From: CAVOEB01 sp965249645
Lineage (GTDB): Bacteria; Pseudomonadota; Alphaproteobacteria; UBA828; JAPUJA01
Reading direction: 5' to 3'
DNA: 64,000 bases
NCBI GenBank assembly: GCA_965249645.1
Contig: CBDFML010000011.1
Span: 496,001-560,000, forward strand
Shown: positions 27,592 to 35,384 of the stretch, piece by piece
Layout: each line of letters opens with the position of its first letter
How positions within the stretch are numbered: position 1 is the first letter of the stretch
The notes under the pieces: model-generated
Database searches by the model: none
Told to the model about the DNA's origin: nothing
What the model saw: the letters and a program-made list of their open reading frames with translations, nothing else
Made by a program: the position numbers and the translations under genes

Positions 27592-28972
27592 GAGCTATTG
27601 TCAAAAGTTGGTGACGCAGGTTTCAGGCGGCGCGTTCGGTTAGCTTTTCTCCGTCCTTGAATTTGACGCCTTGAATGATGTCGGCGATCTGGTGCGAGCC
27701 GTCCAGGCGGCGCCACTTCTTGCTGGCCGACTGGCACAGCTTGAAGACCATGGTGAGCGCCGTCATGCGGCTGAGGCAGCCCTTGGTCTTGGTGGTCCTG
27801 AGGCGCACGGTCGCAAAGGTGCTTTCGATGGGATTGGTGGTGCGAATGTGCTTCCAGTGCTCGGCCGGGAAGTCGTAGAAGGCGAGCAACACGTCGCGGT
27901 CCTTGGCCAGGCAGGCCACCGCTTTGTCGTACTTGGGGCCATAGGCCTCGAGGAAGAAGTCGAAGGCCTTCTCGGCCACCGCGCGGGTCTCGGCCATCCA
28001 GATGTCCTGTAGGTGCTGCTTGGCGCGTGGCTGGACGGACTTCGGGAGCTTGTTGAGCACGTTGGCGGTCTTGTGCACCCAACAGCGCTGCTCGCGCGTC
28101 GTCCCGTAGACCTCGCGCAAGGCTTTCCAGAAACCGAGCGCCCCGTCGCCGGTGGCCAGCTCGGGCGCAATCGCCAGGCCGCGGCGCTTGAGATCGAGCA
28201 GCACTTCGCGCCAGGACTGGGCGCTCTCCCGGTAGCCGTCGGCGATCGCCAGCAGCTCCTTGCGGCCCAGCTCGTCGGCACCGATGATCACGCACATGCA
28301 TTGCTTGTCATGGTCGAGCCGTGGTGAGAAGTAGATGCCGTCGGCCCAGAAGTAGACATAACGCTTGGCCGAGAGATCGCGCCGTTGCCAATGCTCCAGC
28401 TCGCCTTGCCAGACCTCCTTGAGGCGGGCAATGGTCGAGGCCGAGAGCCCCGGCGCCTCGGGCCCCAAGAGCGCCGCAAGCGCCTCGCAGAAATCGCCCG
28501 TGGAGATGCCCTTCAGATAAAGCCAGGGCAGGAGTTCCTCGATCGACTTGGCGCGCCTGAGATAGGGAGGCAAGATCCGTGAGGTGAAGCGAATCCGCGG
28601 CCCCGTCTCGCCGGCGCCTCGGTCACGCACCCTGGGACAGCGCACCGCAACCGGACCAATGCCGGTCTGGATCTCGCGCTCCGGCAAATGCCCGTGGCGT
28701 ACGATCCGACGGCGGCCGGCCGAGCCCGTCAGATGCGCATACGCCTCGACAAAACCGGCAACTTCCGCCTCCACCGCTTGCCCAAGTAAACGCCGCGCAC
28801 CAAGACGCAAAACCTCCGTCAGCGGATCGTCCTCAAATGATCCTGGTTGGCGAAGCTGGACGACTGTATCCTCTCTCATGGCGTATCCCTCCTTCGTGGA
28901 AAATGGCGACTCCAACATCGCCAGGATACGCCGCCCTCATCTCATCCCATCACCAACTTTCGGGTATAGCTC
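27592..28972 (-). mobile_element. IS256-family element nested in IS3 OrfA
   Basis: 1381 bases. Terminal repeats read GAGCTAT then, after four bases, AAAAGTTGGTGA on the left and GAGCTAT...GAAAGTTGGTGA on the right. A perfect 9-base target duplication TACATCCTC lies at 27583-27591 and 28973-28981. It encodes one mutator-type transposase. The clean duplication shows simple, comparatively recent insertion. Confidence 0.95.
27623..28879 (-). CDS. IS256-family (mutator-type) transposase
   Basis: 418 residues from ATG 28879, which has AAGGAGGG six bases upstream. The mutator core is clear: VYFWADGIYFSPR, the C-x-x-H block RCWVHKTANVLNKLP, and NPIESTFATVRLRT with the conserved catalytic Glu. It appears intact. 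Confidence 0.94.
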   Translation of the reverse strand: MREDTVVQLRQPGSFEDDPLTEVLRLGARRLLGQAVEAEVAGFVEAYAHLTGSAGRRRIVRHGHLPEREIQTGIGPVAVRCPRVRDRGAGETGPRIRFTSRILPPYLRRAKSIEELLPWLYLKGISTGDFCEALAALLGPEAPGLSASTIARLKEVWQGELEHWQRRDLSAKRYVYFWADGIYFSPRLDHDKQCMCVIIGADELGRKELLAIADGYRESAQSWREVLLDLKRRGLAIAPELATGDGALGFWKALREVYGTTREQRCWVHKTANVLNKLPKSVQPRAKQHLQDIWMAETRAVAEKAFDFFLEAYGPKYDKAVACLAKDRDVLLAFYDFPAEHWKHIRTTNPIESTFATVRLRTTKTKGCLSRMTALTMVFKLCQSASKKWRRLDGSHQIADIIQGVKFKDGEKLTERAA

Positions 28973-29053
28973 TACATCCTCATCGCTATATCGCTTCCTT
29001 GCCATCCCAATACCTCCACAGCTTCGTAGAAAATCACGAATTACGTGGCACAG

Positions 29054-29434
29054 TTATAAGGGGGCAGGACAAAATGTTCCCGAAAATTCGTCGAGAAGAA
29101 ATTTGTTGTAGCGCAGGCTAGTGCTAAAGGCGGGACCAAACACTTTGACGTCGATGTACAGGTATTCTGATGCCTCCGAATCGTAAAGACGAGCCGAGCG
29201 AAGACGACTTTCTGCCGCAACCTGAATGGACCCTTCGGTAAGACCGATGTCCAAAGCGTCAGCGTGCAGAGACTCTACGGCAATATCCATAGGCGCGCAG
29301 TCGGCGAAGAGCATGAAACGGTCAGGGTCATACATCTCATCGGCGGTCTCTTGAGCTATCGCCGGGGAAAAGGACGACAGCGCCAGAGCCGCCGAGGCGA
29401 AAAGCGCTCCCAGGTTCACCTTCCATCTCGACAT
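29054..29434 (-). CDS. Secreted small hypothetical protein, C-terminus altered by IS3
   Basis: 126 residues with a classical signal peptide (MSRWKVNLGALFASAALALS, cleavage after AIAQ). The mature part is acidic with no recognised domain (DRFMLFADCAPMDIAVESLHADALDIGLTE). The last five residues and the stop come from the IS3 end (29054-29071), so the native C-terminus is lost. It is likely periplasmic or exported if still expressed. Confidence 0.55.
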   Translation of the reverse strand: MSRWKVNLGALFASAALALSSFSPAIAQETADEMYDPDRFMLFADCAPMDIAVESLHADALDIGLTEGSIQVAAESRLRSARLYDSEASEYLYIDVKVFGPAFSTSLRYNKFLLDEFSGTFCPAPL

Positions 29435-29795
29435 AATGCTTTCCCTCTGGCTCCTTGTTGGAAAATGACAGAAAAATTCGAGCGGGTATCAAATAGAAGC
29501 GGATCGCGCGCGACCCCCCGTGCCGCCCCCGGATTTTCGCGCACTTTTTCCGTGGCTTACCAAGCCTCAATTTAGGCTGTTGCCGCAACAAATCCCGCAA
29601 CATCTCTGGTAAGCCATTGAATTGAAACGGATTGCACTAGATCATTAATGCAGTGCGGGGCGATTTTTAGGGTTGGAGGAGGTAGGATGCGGCTGTTAAT
29701 GTTTTGTTATAATATAACATTAACGCGCAAAAGCCCGTTCACTATTTTTTTCTTGAGAATGATTCTCAATTGCAGTCATGTGACTACTGGTTCAT
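29435..29795. other. Intergenic stretch with a TGTTGC repeat cluster
   Basis: 361 bases of rather AT-rich sequence without a supported gene. TGTTGCCGCAACA (29578-29590) and TCCCGCAACA (29593-29602) repeat the unit seen at both island ends. An AT-rich tract with GTTATAATATAAC (about 29704-29716) could be promoter-like, but no start codon is well placed for it. Confidence 0.4.
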
Positions 29796-30092
29796 TCAGT
29801 TGCCAAGTGCCCGTGCTACCGCTTCAGGGTCGTTGCGGATAACGCGAAGGTACGACCGAGCGTGACCCGGAGGGATTCTGCGCCCCTGTTCCCAATTGCG
29901 AATGTTGGCGACCTCGAAGCCGAAGGTTTCGGAAAAGCGTACCTGGGACATCTTCAGCTTCTTTCGGATCGCCTTTATGTCGATCCTTTCAGGGATGGTG
30001 ACAACGTATTCCCGGCCCTTACTCTTGTCGCCCTTGGCGTAGGCAAGTGCGACCTCAAGGCCCTGACGAATTTCATCTGCTACGGTGGTCAT
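29796..30092 (-). CDS. HigA-like antitoxin (HTH, type II toxin-antitoxin)
   Basis: 98 residues. After an N-terminal dimerisation region, DIKAIRKKLKMSQVRFSETF and ANIRNWEQGRRIPPG make an XRE helix-turn-helix. It starts inside the last codons of the upstream toxin gene, the toxin-first order of higBA-type loci. It should bind the toxin and repress its promoter. Confidence 0.85.
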   Translation of the reverse strand: MTTVADEIRQGLEVALAYAKGDKSKGREYVVTIPERIDIKAIRKKLKMSQVRFSETFGFEVANIRNWEQGRRIPPGHARSYLRVIRNDPEAVARALGN

Positions 30093-30442
30093 GTGGTTTT
30101 CCTTATGGCGTTCTGTTTTACTAGTTCACTGGTTAGCCTCTTGAAGTCCTTGCGCTCGGCGGCTGACAAATCGGCCCGTCTGGACTTTGGGTAGATGGTA
30201 AGGAGGTAGAGTGGCATACCCATATCGTGGAAGAAATAGATGACGCGGTTTCCGCCTCGTTTGCCTGTATTGCCAGACTGCCAACGTAGTTTCCGCACGC
30301 CGCCCGTGCCTCGAATTACGCTCCCGGCTTTTGGGTTCATGGCCATAAATTCAATTAAATCGATGTGCTGGTCGGTGGTCATGAGGCCCGAAGCACGGGA
30401 CAAAAAGCCCGGCACCTCTACAATAGTTAGGCACTTTGTCAT
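30089..30442 (-). CDS. RelE/HigB-like toxin
   Basis: 117 residues from ATG 30442. The RelE-superfamily pattern is clear: MNPKAGSVIRGTGGVRKLRW, GKRGGNRVIYFFHDMGMPLYLLTIYPKSRRADLS, then an EERKDFKRLTSEL-like end helix (here AAERKDFKRLTSELVKQ). Such toxins cleave mRNA on the ribosome. A further upstream ATG (30454) lies inside the -10 box and is unlikely to be used. Overlap with the antitoxin supports a functional pair. Confidence 0.87.
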   Translation of the reverse strand: MTKCLTIVEVPGFLSRASGLMTTDQHIDLIEFMAMNPKAGSVIRGTGGVRKLRWQSGNTGKRGGNRVIYFFHDMGMPLYLLTIYPKSRRADLSAAERKDFKRLTSELVKQNAIRKTT

Positions 30443-30482
30443 GGCACATATCATACGCCATTGGCACAGTAAGTCAATGGCG
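30440..30482 (-). promoter_or_regulatory. Toxin-antitoxin promoter and palindromic operator
   Basis: Minus-strand TTGACT (30777-30772), a 16-base spacer and TATGAT (30555 is not involved; the box is 30455-30450) form a near-consensus promoter. The inverted repeat CGCCATTG (30456-30463) / CAATGGCG (30475-30482), 11 bases apart, overlaps the spacer and part of the -35, a natural antitoxin operator; the -35 is at 30477-30472. The -10 lies only about eight bases before ATG 30442, so the mRNA is probably leaderless. Confidence 0.65.
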
Positions 30483-30510
30483 CAGTTCTGGCCATATGTC
30501 GAAATGCCGC

Positions 30511-30541
30511 TTTACATCCACTAAGGCACGCATTATATAAT
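30511..30541 (+). promoter_or_regulatory. Promoter of the small XRE gene
   Basis: TTTACA (30511-30516) and a perfect TATAAT (30536-30541), 19 bases apart. The start codon at 30547 is five bases after the -10, which again implies a leaderless transcript. The wide spacer lowers certainty. Confidence 0.5.
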
Positions 30542-30546
30542 AGAGC

Positions 30547-30756
30547 ATGGCCAGTGACGCACCGAAGGCAACCATGATACCCGCTGAATTCAAGGCGTGG
30601 CGGAAGCGCATGGGGTGGACACAAGCCGAAGCTGGGCAGGCTTTGGGGTTGTCTCGGATACAGATCGGACACTTAGAAAGGGGCACTCATCGGGTATCCA
30701 AGGCAATCGAGTTAGCTTCTAAACACCTAGAAACGCTTGAAAACCAAAAAAGATAA
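30547..30756 (+). CDS. Small XRE-family DNA-binding protein
   Basis: 69 residues, almost entirely one helix-turn-helix (FKAWRKRMGWTQAEAGQALG, LSRIQIGHLERGTHRVSKAIE). It is divergent from the toxin-antitoxin pair and immediately upstream of a strong promoter with a palindromic operator. It could be a phage repressor-type switch protein acting on either side. Confidence 0.72.
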   Translation: MASDAPKATMIPAEFKAWRKRMGWTQAEAGQALGLSRIQIGHLERGTHRVSKAIELASKHLETLENQKR

Positions 30757-30775
30757 GAAACTGATCATTTTTCCC

Positions 30776-30804
30776 TTGACTATAAATGATAAGTAACTTA
30801 TCTT
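30776..30804 (+). promoter_or_regulatory. Promoter with GATAAGT-A-ACTTATC operator
   Basis: TTGACT (30776-30781), a 17-base spacer and TATCTT (30799-30804). A perfect 15-base palindrome (30788-30802) fills the spacer and enters the -10, so a bound repressor would block it. The adjacent XRE protein is the obvious candidate, but that is inference. The promoter points into the structured leader and the small-gene operon. Confidence 0.7.
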
Positions 30805-30833
30805 ACCATCATCAGTCAGCTACCGATTGCCGG

Positions 30834-31000
30834 ATACCCTGAAAAATCCAAGCGCTGGCATAAGGGTATGAGACGGGGACCACACGCTATCCCGCGAGAG
30901 CCGTAGCCAGTCGGCCTGTAGCGGCTCCCTTATCTATCTGCTCTCAAGACAGATACCGCGCGACAAGTAGCGGCGGTTAACCGTTCAGGCTAACCGCAAA
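30834..31000 (+). ncRNA. Candidate structured leader or small RNA (five hairpins)
   Basis: Consecutive stems: ATACCCT/AGGGTAT (30834-30840 with 30863-30869), CGGG/CCCG (about 30874 with 30891), GAGCCG/CGGCTC (30897-30902 with 30922-30927) enclosing GCC/GGC, TATCTG/CAGATA (about 30935 with 30950), and GCGGTTA/TAACCGC (about 30973 with 30991). It contains no open frame, follows a good promoter, and lies between that promoter and the first small gene. It matches no riboswitch or ribozyme class that I recognise. Confidence 0.5.
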
Positions 31001-31087
31001 AGCGAAAATCACTCTATTACAATCAGGCATTGTTTGCCGTCTATATCATTCCACTGAGGCATATATATTTAGCCGGAGTGTCCAGCC

Positions 31088-31231
31088 ATGCAGCCATACG
31101 AGATCACCTACACCTACAACGACGAGCCAGAAGAACGCGAGATTGTCTGGGCGCAGGATGAAGACGAAGCCGAGCACGATTTCGGCCATGCCCTGAACGA
31201 GCGAGTTATCGCAGTCGAACTTTTATCCTGA
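31088..31231 (+). CDS. Very small acidic protein (47 aa)
   Basis: MQPYEITYTYNDEPEEREIV begins a 47-residue acidic peptide with an ending like an element-wide small-protein fold (WAQDEDEAEHDFGHALNERV). It looks like a beta hairpin plus helix. It is the first gene after the structured leader and the start of a run of small same-strand genes. No family was recognised. Confidence 0.5.
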   Translation: MQPYEITYTYNDEPEEREIVWAQDEDEAEHDFGHALNERVIAVELLS

Positions 31232-31267
31232 TCAACCCACTCAGGCACATGAAAGGAACACCAAGCC

Positions 31268-31414
31268 ATGAAACGCGAAGTCAAGATCGAGGTTGCCGAC
31301 AAGCCGGACGCTGTGTTGCGGGCATTTTCCGCCGCACAGAAAGCCGCCGATTACCTAACGGATGCGGTCGTGGCGGGTAGCGAGAAGCCCGACGACCTCG
31401 AACTAGCAGCTTAG
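31268..31414 (+). CDS. Very small protein (48 aa)
   Basis: MKREVKIEVADKPDAVLRAF, then a helix-rich AAQKAADYLTDAVVAGSEK. AAAGGAA lies upstream of the ATG (31253-31259). It has the size and position of a phage early gene in the operon led by 31088. No family was recognised. Confidence 0.5.
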   Translation: MKREVKIEVADKPDAVLRAFSAAQKAADYLTDAVVAGSEKPDDLELAA

Positions 31415-31528
31415 GGAAAATGCGGAGGCGAAACGCTTGGGCGTGCAAGAAAGCACTCTAGCGTCCGTTCGCGATGGCTCGCGGGCGCTGACGATGCCAG
31501 CCAACAAAAACGAAAGGAACACCGAGAA

Positions 31529-32125
31529 ATGTCCACCAACAAAACAACGATCAGTTTCCGCACTGCAACGCTGTTCGCAGCCAAAGAGTGCGTCTCGAAG
31601 GATGCCACACGCTACTACTTGGCGGGCGTCCACTTCCGCAACGACGATGGCGGCGAAGGCGTCCGTATCTGCGCTACCAATGGCCACGTTCTGATAACAG
31701 GCAACGGCGGCCAGCGAGAGGGCCCTCCGTTGCCGGATGAGGGTGTGATCGTACCGACAAACCTCCTACCCAAGGGTCCGTCTCGTGTAGTGCTCGATAC
31801 ATTCATAGAGTACGACCACGAGACGCGGGAATTGAAAGTCACAGACCCGAAAGGGAACACGGTCCTGGGCACGGCGATTGAGGGAACGTATCCCGACATC
31901 GACCGGATTGTTCCGAAGGGAGACGATGGGATCGAAGCCGTCTCCGAAATCGGGATGTCGGCGGAGGTCCTTGAGAAGATCAACAAAGCGCTGCGGATGT
32001 TCGGTGCTGGGAGTAGGGTTGTATCGAGGATGCGCTTTCGTGGGGCCAGTAACGCGGTTGAGTTCCTGGCAAGCGCAGACGGCCAGCAAGTGACCGGCGT
32101 CGCCCTGCCCTGCCGCTTGGATTGA
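31529..32125 (+). CDS. Sliding-clamp-like (DnaN domain) protein
   Basis: 198 residues, about half the size of a full beta clamp. TRYYLAGVHFRNDDGGEGVRICATNGHVLI matches the beta-clamp motif (YYLNGV...V.TDGHRL), and DRIVPKGDD with later strands fits one or two clamp domains. GAAAGGAA precedes the ATG. It might act as a processivity or decoy clamp for the element. Confidence in the fold is moderate, in the role low. Confidence 0.55.
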   Translation: MSTNKTTISFRTATLFAAKECVSKDATRYYLAGVHFRNDDGGEGVRICATNGHVLITGNGGQREGPPLPDEGVIVPTNLLPKGPSRVVLDTFIEYDHETRELKVTDPKGNTVLGTAIEGTYPDIDRIVPKGDDGIEAVSEIGMSAEVLEKINKALRMFGAGSRVVSRMRFRGASNAVEFLASADGQQVTGVALPCRLD

Positions 32126-32224
32126 CCGCCTGGTCATTACCCTAGATCGAGGGAAGTGGGTTTTCTATCTGCCTCCCTTGATCCTCGTTCCCGTATTCAC
32201 AACACCACCGAAAGACCGGAACCC

Positions 32225-32614
32225 ATGATCAATGATGAAAATGACTTCCTCGAAATCCCGCCGTTCGTCCGAAGGACCGCAACGCCACCGTCACCGCAGC
32301 CCGGTGGCGGCGAGCCTCCGCGAAGGGCAGTACCGGCCAAAGATAGTCCGCGACCGGACCAAGTACCGCCGGAAGCCCAAGCACCCGAAGGCTACAAGCT
32401 ATACCTGACCCACAACGGCTATTACGACCGAGCGAGCGGCAAGGTAACCGAGGTGCGGAGCCTCCCGAGCGGTAGACGTCATGTGTACGCCAAGCGAGGC
32501 CGTAAATGGGCCTACATCTGGCGGGGCAGGAACCGCCATCGAATCAAGATGAGGCGGGCAGCCTTTGATGAAATCGTGGTCGCTGAGGAACCTTGGCCCC
32601 AATCCGTCAGCTAG
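32225..32614 (+). CDS. Hypothetical basic protein with proline-rich N-part
   Basis: 129 residues. Residues 15-55 are proline-rich and low complexity. The second half (GYKLYLTHNGYYDRASGKVT, RHVYAKRGRKWAYIWRGRNRHRIKMRR) is strongly basic and aromatic and looks nucleic-acid binding. No family was recognised. It belongs to the same-strand early operon. Confidence 0.5.
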   Translation: MINDENDFLEIPPFVRRTATPPSPQPGGGEPPRRAVPAKDSPRPDQVPPEAQAPEGYKLYLTHNGYYDRASGKVTEVRSLPSGRRHVYAKRGRKWAYIWRGRNRHRIKMRRAAFDEIVVAEEPWPQSVS

Positions 32615-33285
32615 AAACGGAAACCGAGCGTTGCTAGGACCAAGAACGCATTCATATCATCGAATGTCACGACATCCACAACGGTCGGGCCATTAATTTT
32701 GTAATAGGAGCCCTTCAGACCGATATAGGCACCGCCGTCGCCAAGTGCATACTGACCTCCGGCGTGAGCGCTAAATGCAAATTCGTTGTCATCCGCATCT
32801 CCAATATCGGCAAGGCCCACCCCCACACCGATAAACGGTGTGAAGCCGCCGCCAGTATCAAAATCGTAATAGCCGTTCAGCCCAAACAAACTGACTTCGA
32901 GATCGCCGTCGGCGCTACCACTTCCGCTGGCCGTACCAGTCAACGTCTCTCCCGTGCTTGTGTCAGTGACCGTTCCCGAATAAGTGAGCGTTACGGTGTC
33001 GAGGTCCGACTCGAACTGTGTTACTGACAATCCGAGGCGAAGTCCTGAGCCACCAATGGCACCAATACCTACCTCAGCCCCATATGCTAAGGCATGGTCA
33101 AACTCAAAGTCGAGCGCGAACATTCCATTGTAGTCGTACCGGTCGATAGTACCGGCCCCAGAAGTCGAGGTGCTCATTTCGCCCAGTTGCGCTAAGCCCA
33201 GGTTACCCTCGATGTACACTCCCCCGCGATTGTCGCCCGCGTTGGCCGAAAGAGATGACGCGACCAGGGCCGCCACGGCGACCAC
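32611..33285 (-). CDS. Outer-membrane beta-barrel protein
   Basis: 224 residues from GTG 33285. A hydrophobic signal (MVAVAALVASSLSANA) is followed by alternating strands typical of an 8-stranded OmpA/OmpW-like barrel: GGVYIEGNLGLAQLG, LAYGAEVGIGAIGGSGLRLGLSV, GFTPFIGVGVGLADIG, GGAYIGLKGSYYKI. It ends in GFRF with the terminal Phe needed for Bam insertion. The open frame continues upstream through RKYLSVSV, so the true signal peptide may be longer with a rare start codon. Confidence 0.72.
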   Translation of the reverse strand: MVAVAALVASSLSANAGDNRGGVYIEGNLGLAQLGEMSTSTSGAGTIDRYDYNGMFALDFEFDHALAYGAEVGIGAIGGSGLRLGLSVTQFESDLDTVTLTYSGTVTDTSTGETLTGTASGSGSADGDLEVSLFGLNGYYDFDTGGGFTPFIGVGVGLADIGDADDNEFAFSAHAGGQYALGDGGAYIGLKGSYYKINGPTVVDVVTFDDMNAFLVLATLGFRF

Positions 33286-33715
33286 GGAGACGGATAGATA
33301 TTTTCTAATTATTCGTGCCCCTCGTTCGGACAGTTCCAGTAGACTTGGCGGCGATGGTCGTCTTAGGCGTGTTGGCTGTCAACGAATTTGTACCAAAGAG
33401 GCCGGTTAAGGTCCGCTTCTCTTAATTCGCGCCAACACTAAAGCCGACCCGAGAGTGTTCTTGGTAATACCCCTCTTGGGGGCGGCATCCTGTTGTGCCG
33501 AAGACACCATCTCAATCTGTGCCTAGCCCCATGTACGTGACAATTATGTACATTAGTGGAAACGTTGTCCGGTTGATCACCGCTGTCCACAAATCGTGGA
33601 TGAATTCTATTCCCCGATTTTTTAAAGCGGTCTCTTGGAATAGAGTTGTTCCTGTGGTGTTCTCATCCTATATAACGATGAATGCTCAGGAACAAGCCGA
33701 CTAAGGAGGGAATCA
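33286..33715. other. Intergenic region with a promoter for the downstream genes
   Basis: 430 bases with no supported gene. TTGTTC (33646-33651), a 17-base spacer and TATATA (33669-33674) make a plausible plus-strand promoter. AAGGAGGG at 33702-33709 is a near-perfect ribosome-binding site before GTG 33716. Confidence 0.5.
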
Positions 33716-34018
33716 GTGCCACACACCAGAACGAAAAGAGCCATACCCTTTAACCTGACAAAATGGAGAAAGACATTGTTGCCGAACATATTCATAGAGA
33801 TACCGAGCCTCACCAGAGGGCACCACTTCCTTGACTATACGGTTGCATCCACTCGGTCATATTCTGAGCTTGAATTCTGGGCTGGTTCGTTCCATATTAT
33901 GGTGAGTTGGGCCAAAAAGAAGGCCGATAACTCACACGCGGAAAGGAAAGGGAGCGATAGCTATGAGAACCAACCTGACAAGGGTTCTCCGGATCATACA
34001 GGAGTTTCGGAAGCATGA
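33716..34018 (+). CDS. Hypothetical protein with strong RBS, before the regulator gene
   Basis: 100 residues from GTG 33716. MPHTRTKRAIPFNLTKWRKT starts a basic N-part, followed by FHIMVSWAKKKADNSHAERK. The AAGGAGGG site six bases upstream is the main support. It overlaps the next gene by 56 bases in another frame, unusual but seen in phages. No family was recognised. Confidence 0.45.
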   Translation: MPHTRTKRAIPFNLTKWRKTLLPNIFIEIPSLTRGHHFLDYTVASTRSYSELEFWAGSFHIMVSWAKKKADNSHAERKGSDSYENQPDKGSPDHTGVSEA

Positions 34019-34292
34019 CCCGGAGCTACAGACGCAAGCGGCACAGATGTTCCTTGAGATCGCCTTGAACGAAGGGCGTGCGGTGACCGAGATCGCGGAA
34101 CGGATAGATGTAGCCGGTGCGACCGCGAGCCGGAACATACACCTTCTCGGGCACAAGCACCGCTCGGGGCGTCCAGGTCTCGGCTTGGTGGAACAGCGGG
34201 TTGACCCGCAGGATAACCGTAGGTCGCTCGTGTATCTCACGAAAAAGGGAAAGCTGGTGGCCGAAACACTCGCTGGCTACATAGGAGACTGA
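33963..34292 (+). CDS. MarR-like winged-helix regulator
   Basis: 109 residues. NEGRAVTEIAERIDVAGATA provides the helix-turn-helix, and LVEQRVDPQDNRRSLVYLTKKGKLVAE is the MarR-type wing and last helix. It lies three bases before the integrase start, so it probably shares a transcript and may regulate integration or excision. Confidence 0.78.
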   Translation: MRTNLTRVLRIIQEFRKHDPELQTQAAQMFLEIALNEGRAVTEIAERIDVAGATASRNIHLLGHKHRSGRPGLGLVEQRVDPQDNRRSLVYLTKKGKLVAETLAGYIGD

Positions 34293-35384
34293 GCAATGAA
34301 AGGAGACAATCTGCCGAGGGGGATTCGCCGTCGTGGGCAAGTCCTCTTTGTGGATGCCAGTTACAAGGGCAAGCGGGCCACCGCCACGGTTGCGAGCGGA
34401 AACCTCGAAGAAGCGAAGGCCAAGCAGGCGGCGCTGCGCAACCAACTGATGAACGGCGTAGCCACGGAGGAGGACGCTCCACAGAGTACGGCTTGGACCT
34501 TGGACGAAGCCACGGCCCGCTGTCGGGAAGTGGAATGGGCGGGCAGCAAAGGGGAGAAGTCCGCCCTGATCAACAGCCAAGCGGCTTTGGATCACTTCGG
34601 GGGAGATCGGCCTCTGGACAGAATCACAACAAGCAGCCTCGACGATTACGCCGCCGCCCTCGCAGTCGGGGGCAATAGTGCTGGGACCATTAATCGGAAG
34701 TTTGCGGCTTTGTCCAAGGTCATGTCCTGCGCTATCGACCGGGGCGGTTTATTGGCCAAACCCAAGTTTCCCCGCAAGAAGGAATTTGCCGGTCGCATCC
34801 GCTTCATAACCGAAGACGAGGAGGCGATGTTTCTCAGTACGTGCGAAAAGCTTGGCTGGCAGGACTTCGGAGATGTGGTCGCCGTCCTGATCGACACGGG
34901 CTTACGACGTGGTGAGCTTGTCCGTCTGACCGTTAGGGACGCTGACTTGGTGAACAAGGTGATTAACGTCTGGGAAACTAAAACAGGAAACGCCCAGTCT
35001 GTTCCTCTCACACAACGAGCCTTTAAGATCGCAGAGAGATGGTGTCAACAGACGAACGACCGTCTTGTGAAGTTCACGCTGACGCAACTGCGTCACAAGT
35101 GGGACTACGTGCGCAGCCTGCTCGGCTTGGGAGACGACCCGCAGTTCGTGCTTCATGTCTGCCGTCACACCTGCGCAAGTCGCCTTGTGCAGCGTGGCGC
35201 ACCGCTGGTGGTAATCAAGGAGTGGATGGGCCATAAGGCGATCCAGACGACTATGCGATACGCCCACTGAGAACGGCGGCGCAATAATCCCCCACTGAAG
35301 CGGCCGGTTGATCCGGCTGTGGCGGACCAAAATGGGACCGTCTATAGCCTTCTGTCAGGGTTGCTCTGACTGGAAGGCGGGGGG

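Larger units (their letters stand above)
27328..29005 (-). pseudogene. IS3 OrfA, split by the IS256 insertion
   Basis: The intact OrfA started at ATG 29005: MARKRYSDEDV (28973-29005), then, after IS256, LNLLRQIELSVASGSSVETA and onward (27591 down to 27328). It is an HTH_8-type transposase N-part with an ISDATYYNWRKKYGG helix-turn-helix and a leucine-zipper-like KGLEKENTRLKRIVADLELDK. Insertion after the 11th codon separates the start from the rest. Confidence 0.88.
26483..29071 (-). mobile_element. IS3-family element (IS51/IS407-like) interrupted by IS256
   Basis: Ends: TGTAAAGCCCCCGT at 26483 and, on the other strand, TGTCCTGCCCCCTT at 29071, sharing TGT...GCCCCC. Without the 1.39 kb insertion and its extra target copy the element is about 1.2 kb, normal for IS3. 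No matching target duplication flanks it (GAT left, AAA right), and different truncated genes adjoin each side. It therefore probably marks a deletion junction. Confidence 0.82.

Noticed and set aside
30834..31000. tmRNA or tRNA-like gene in the structured leader
   Set aside because: No acceptor stem with CCA, no T-arm GTTCGA and no tag-coding frame are present.
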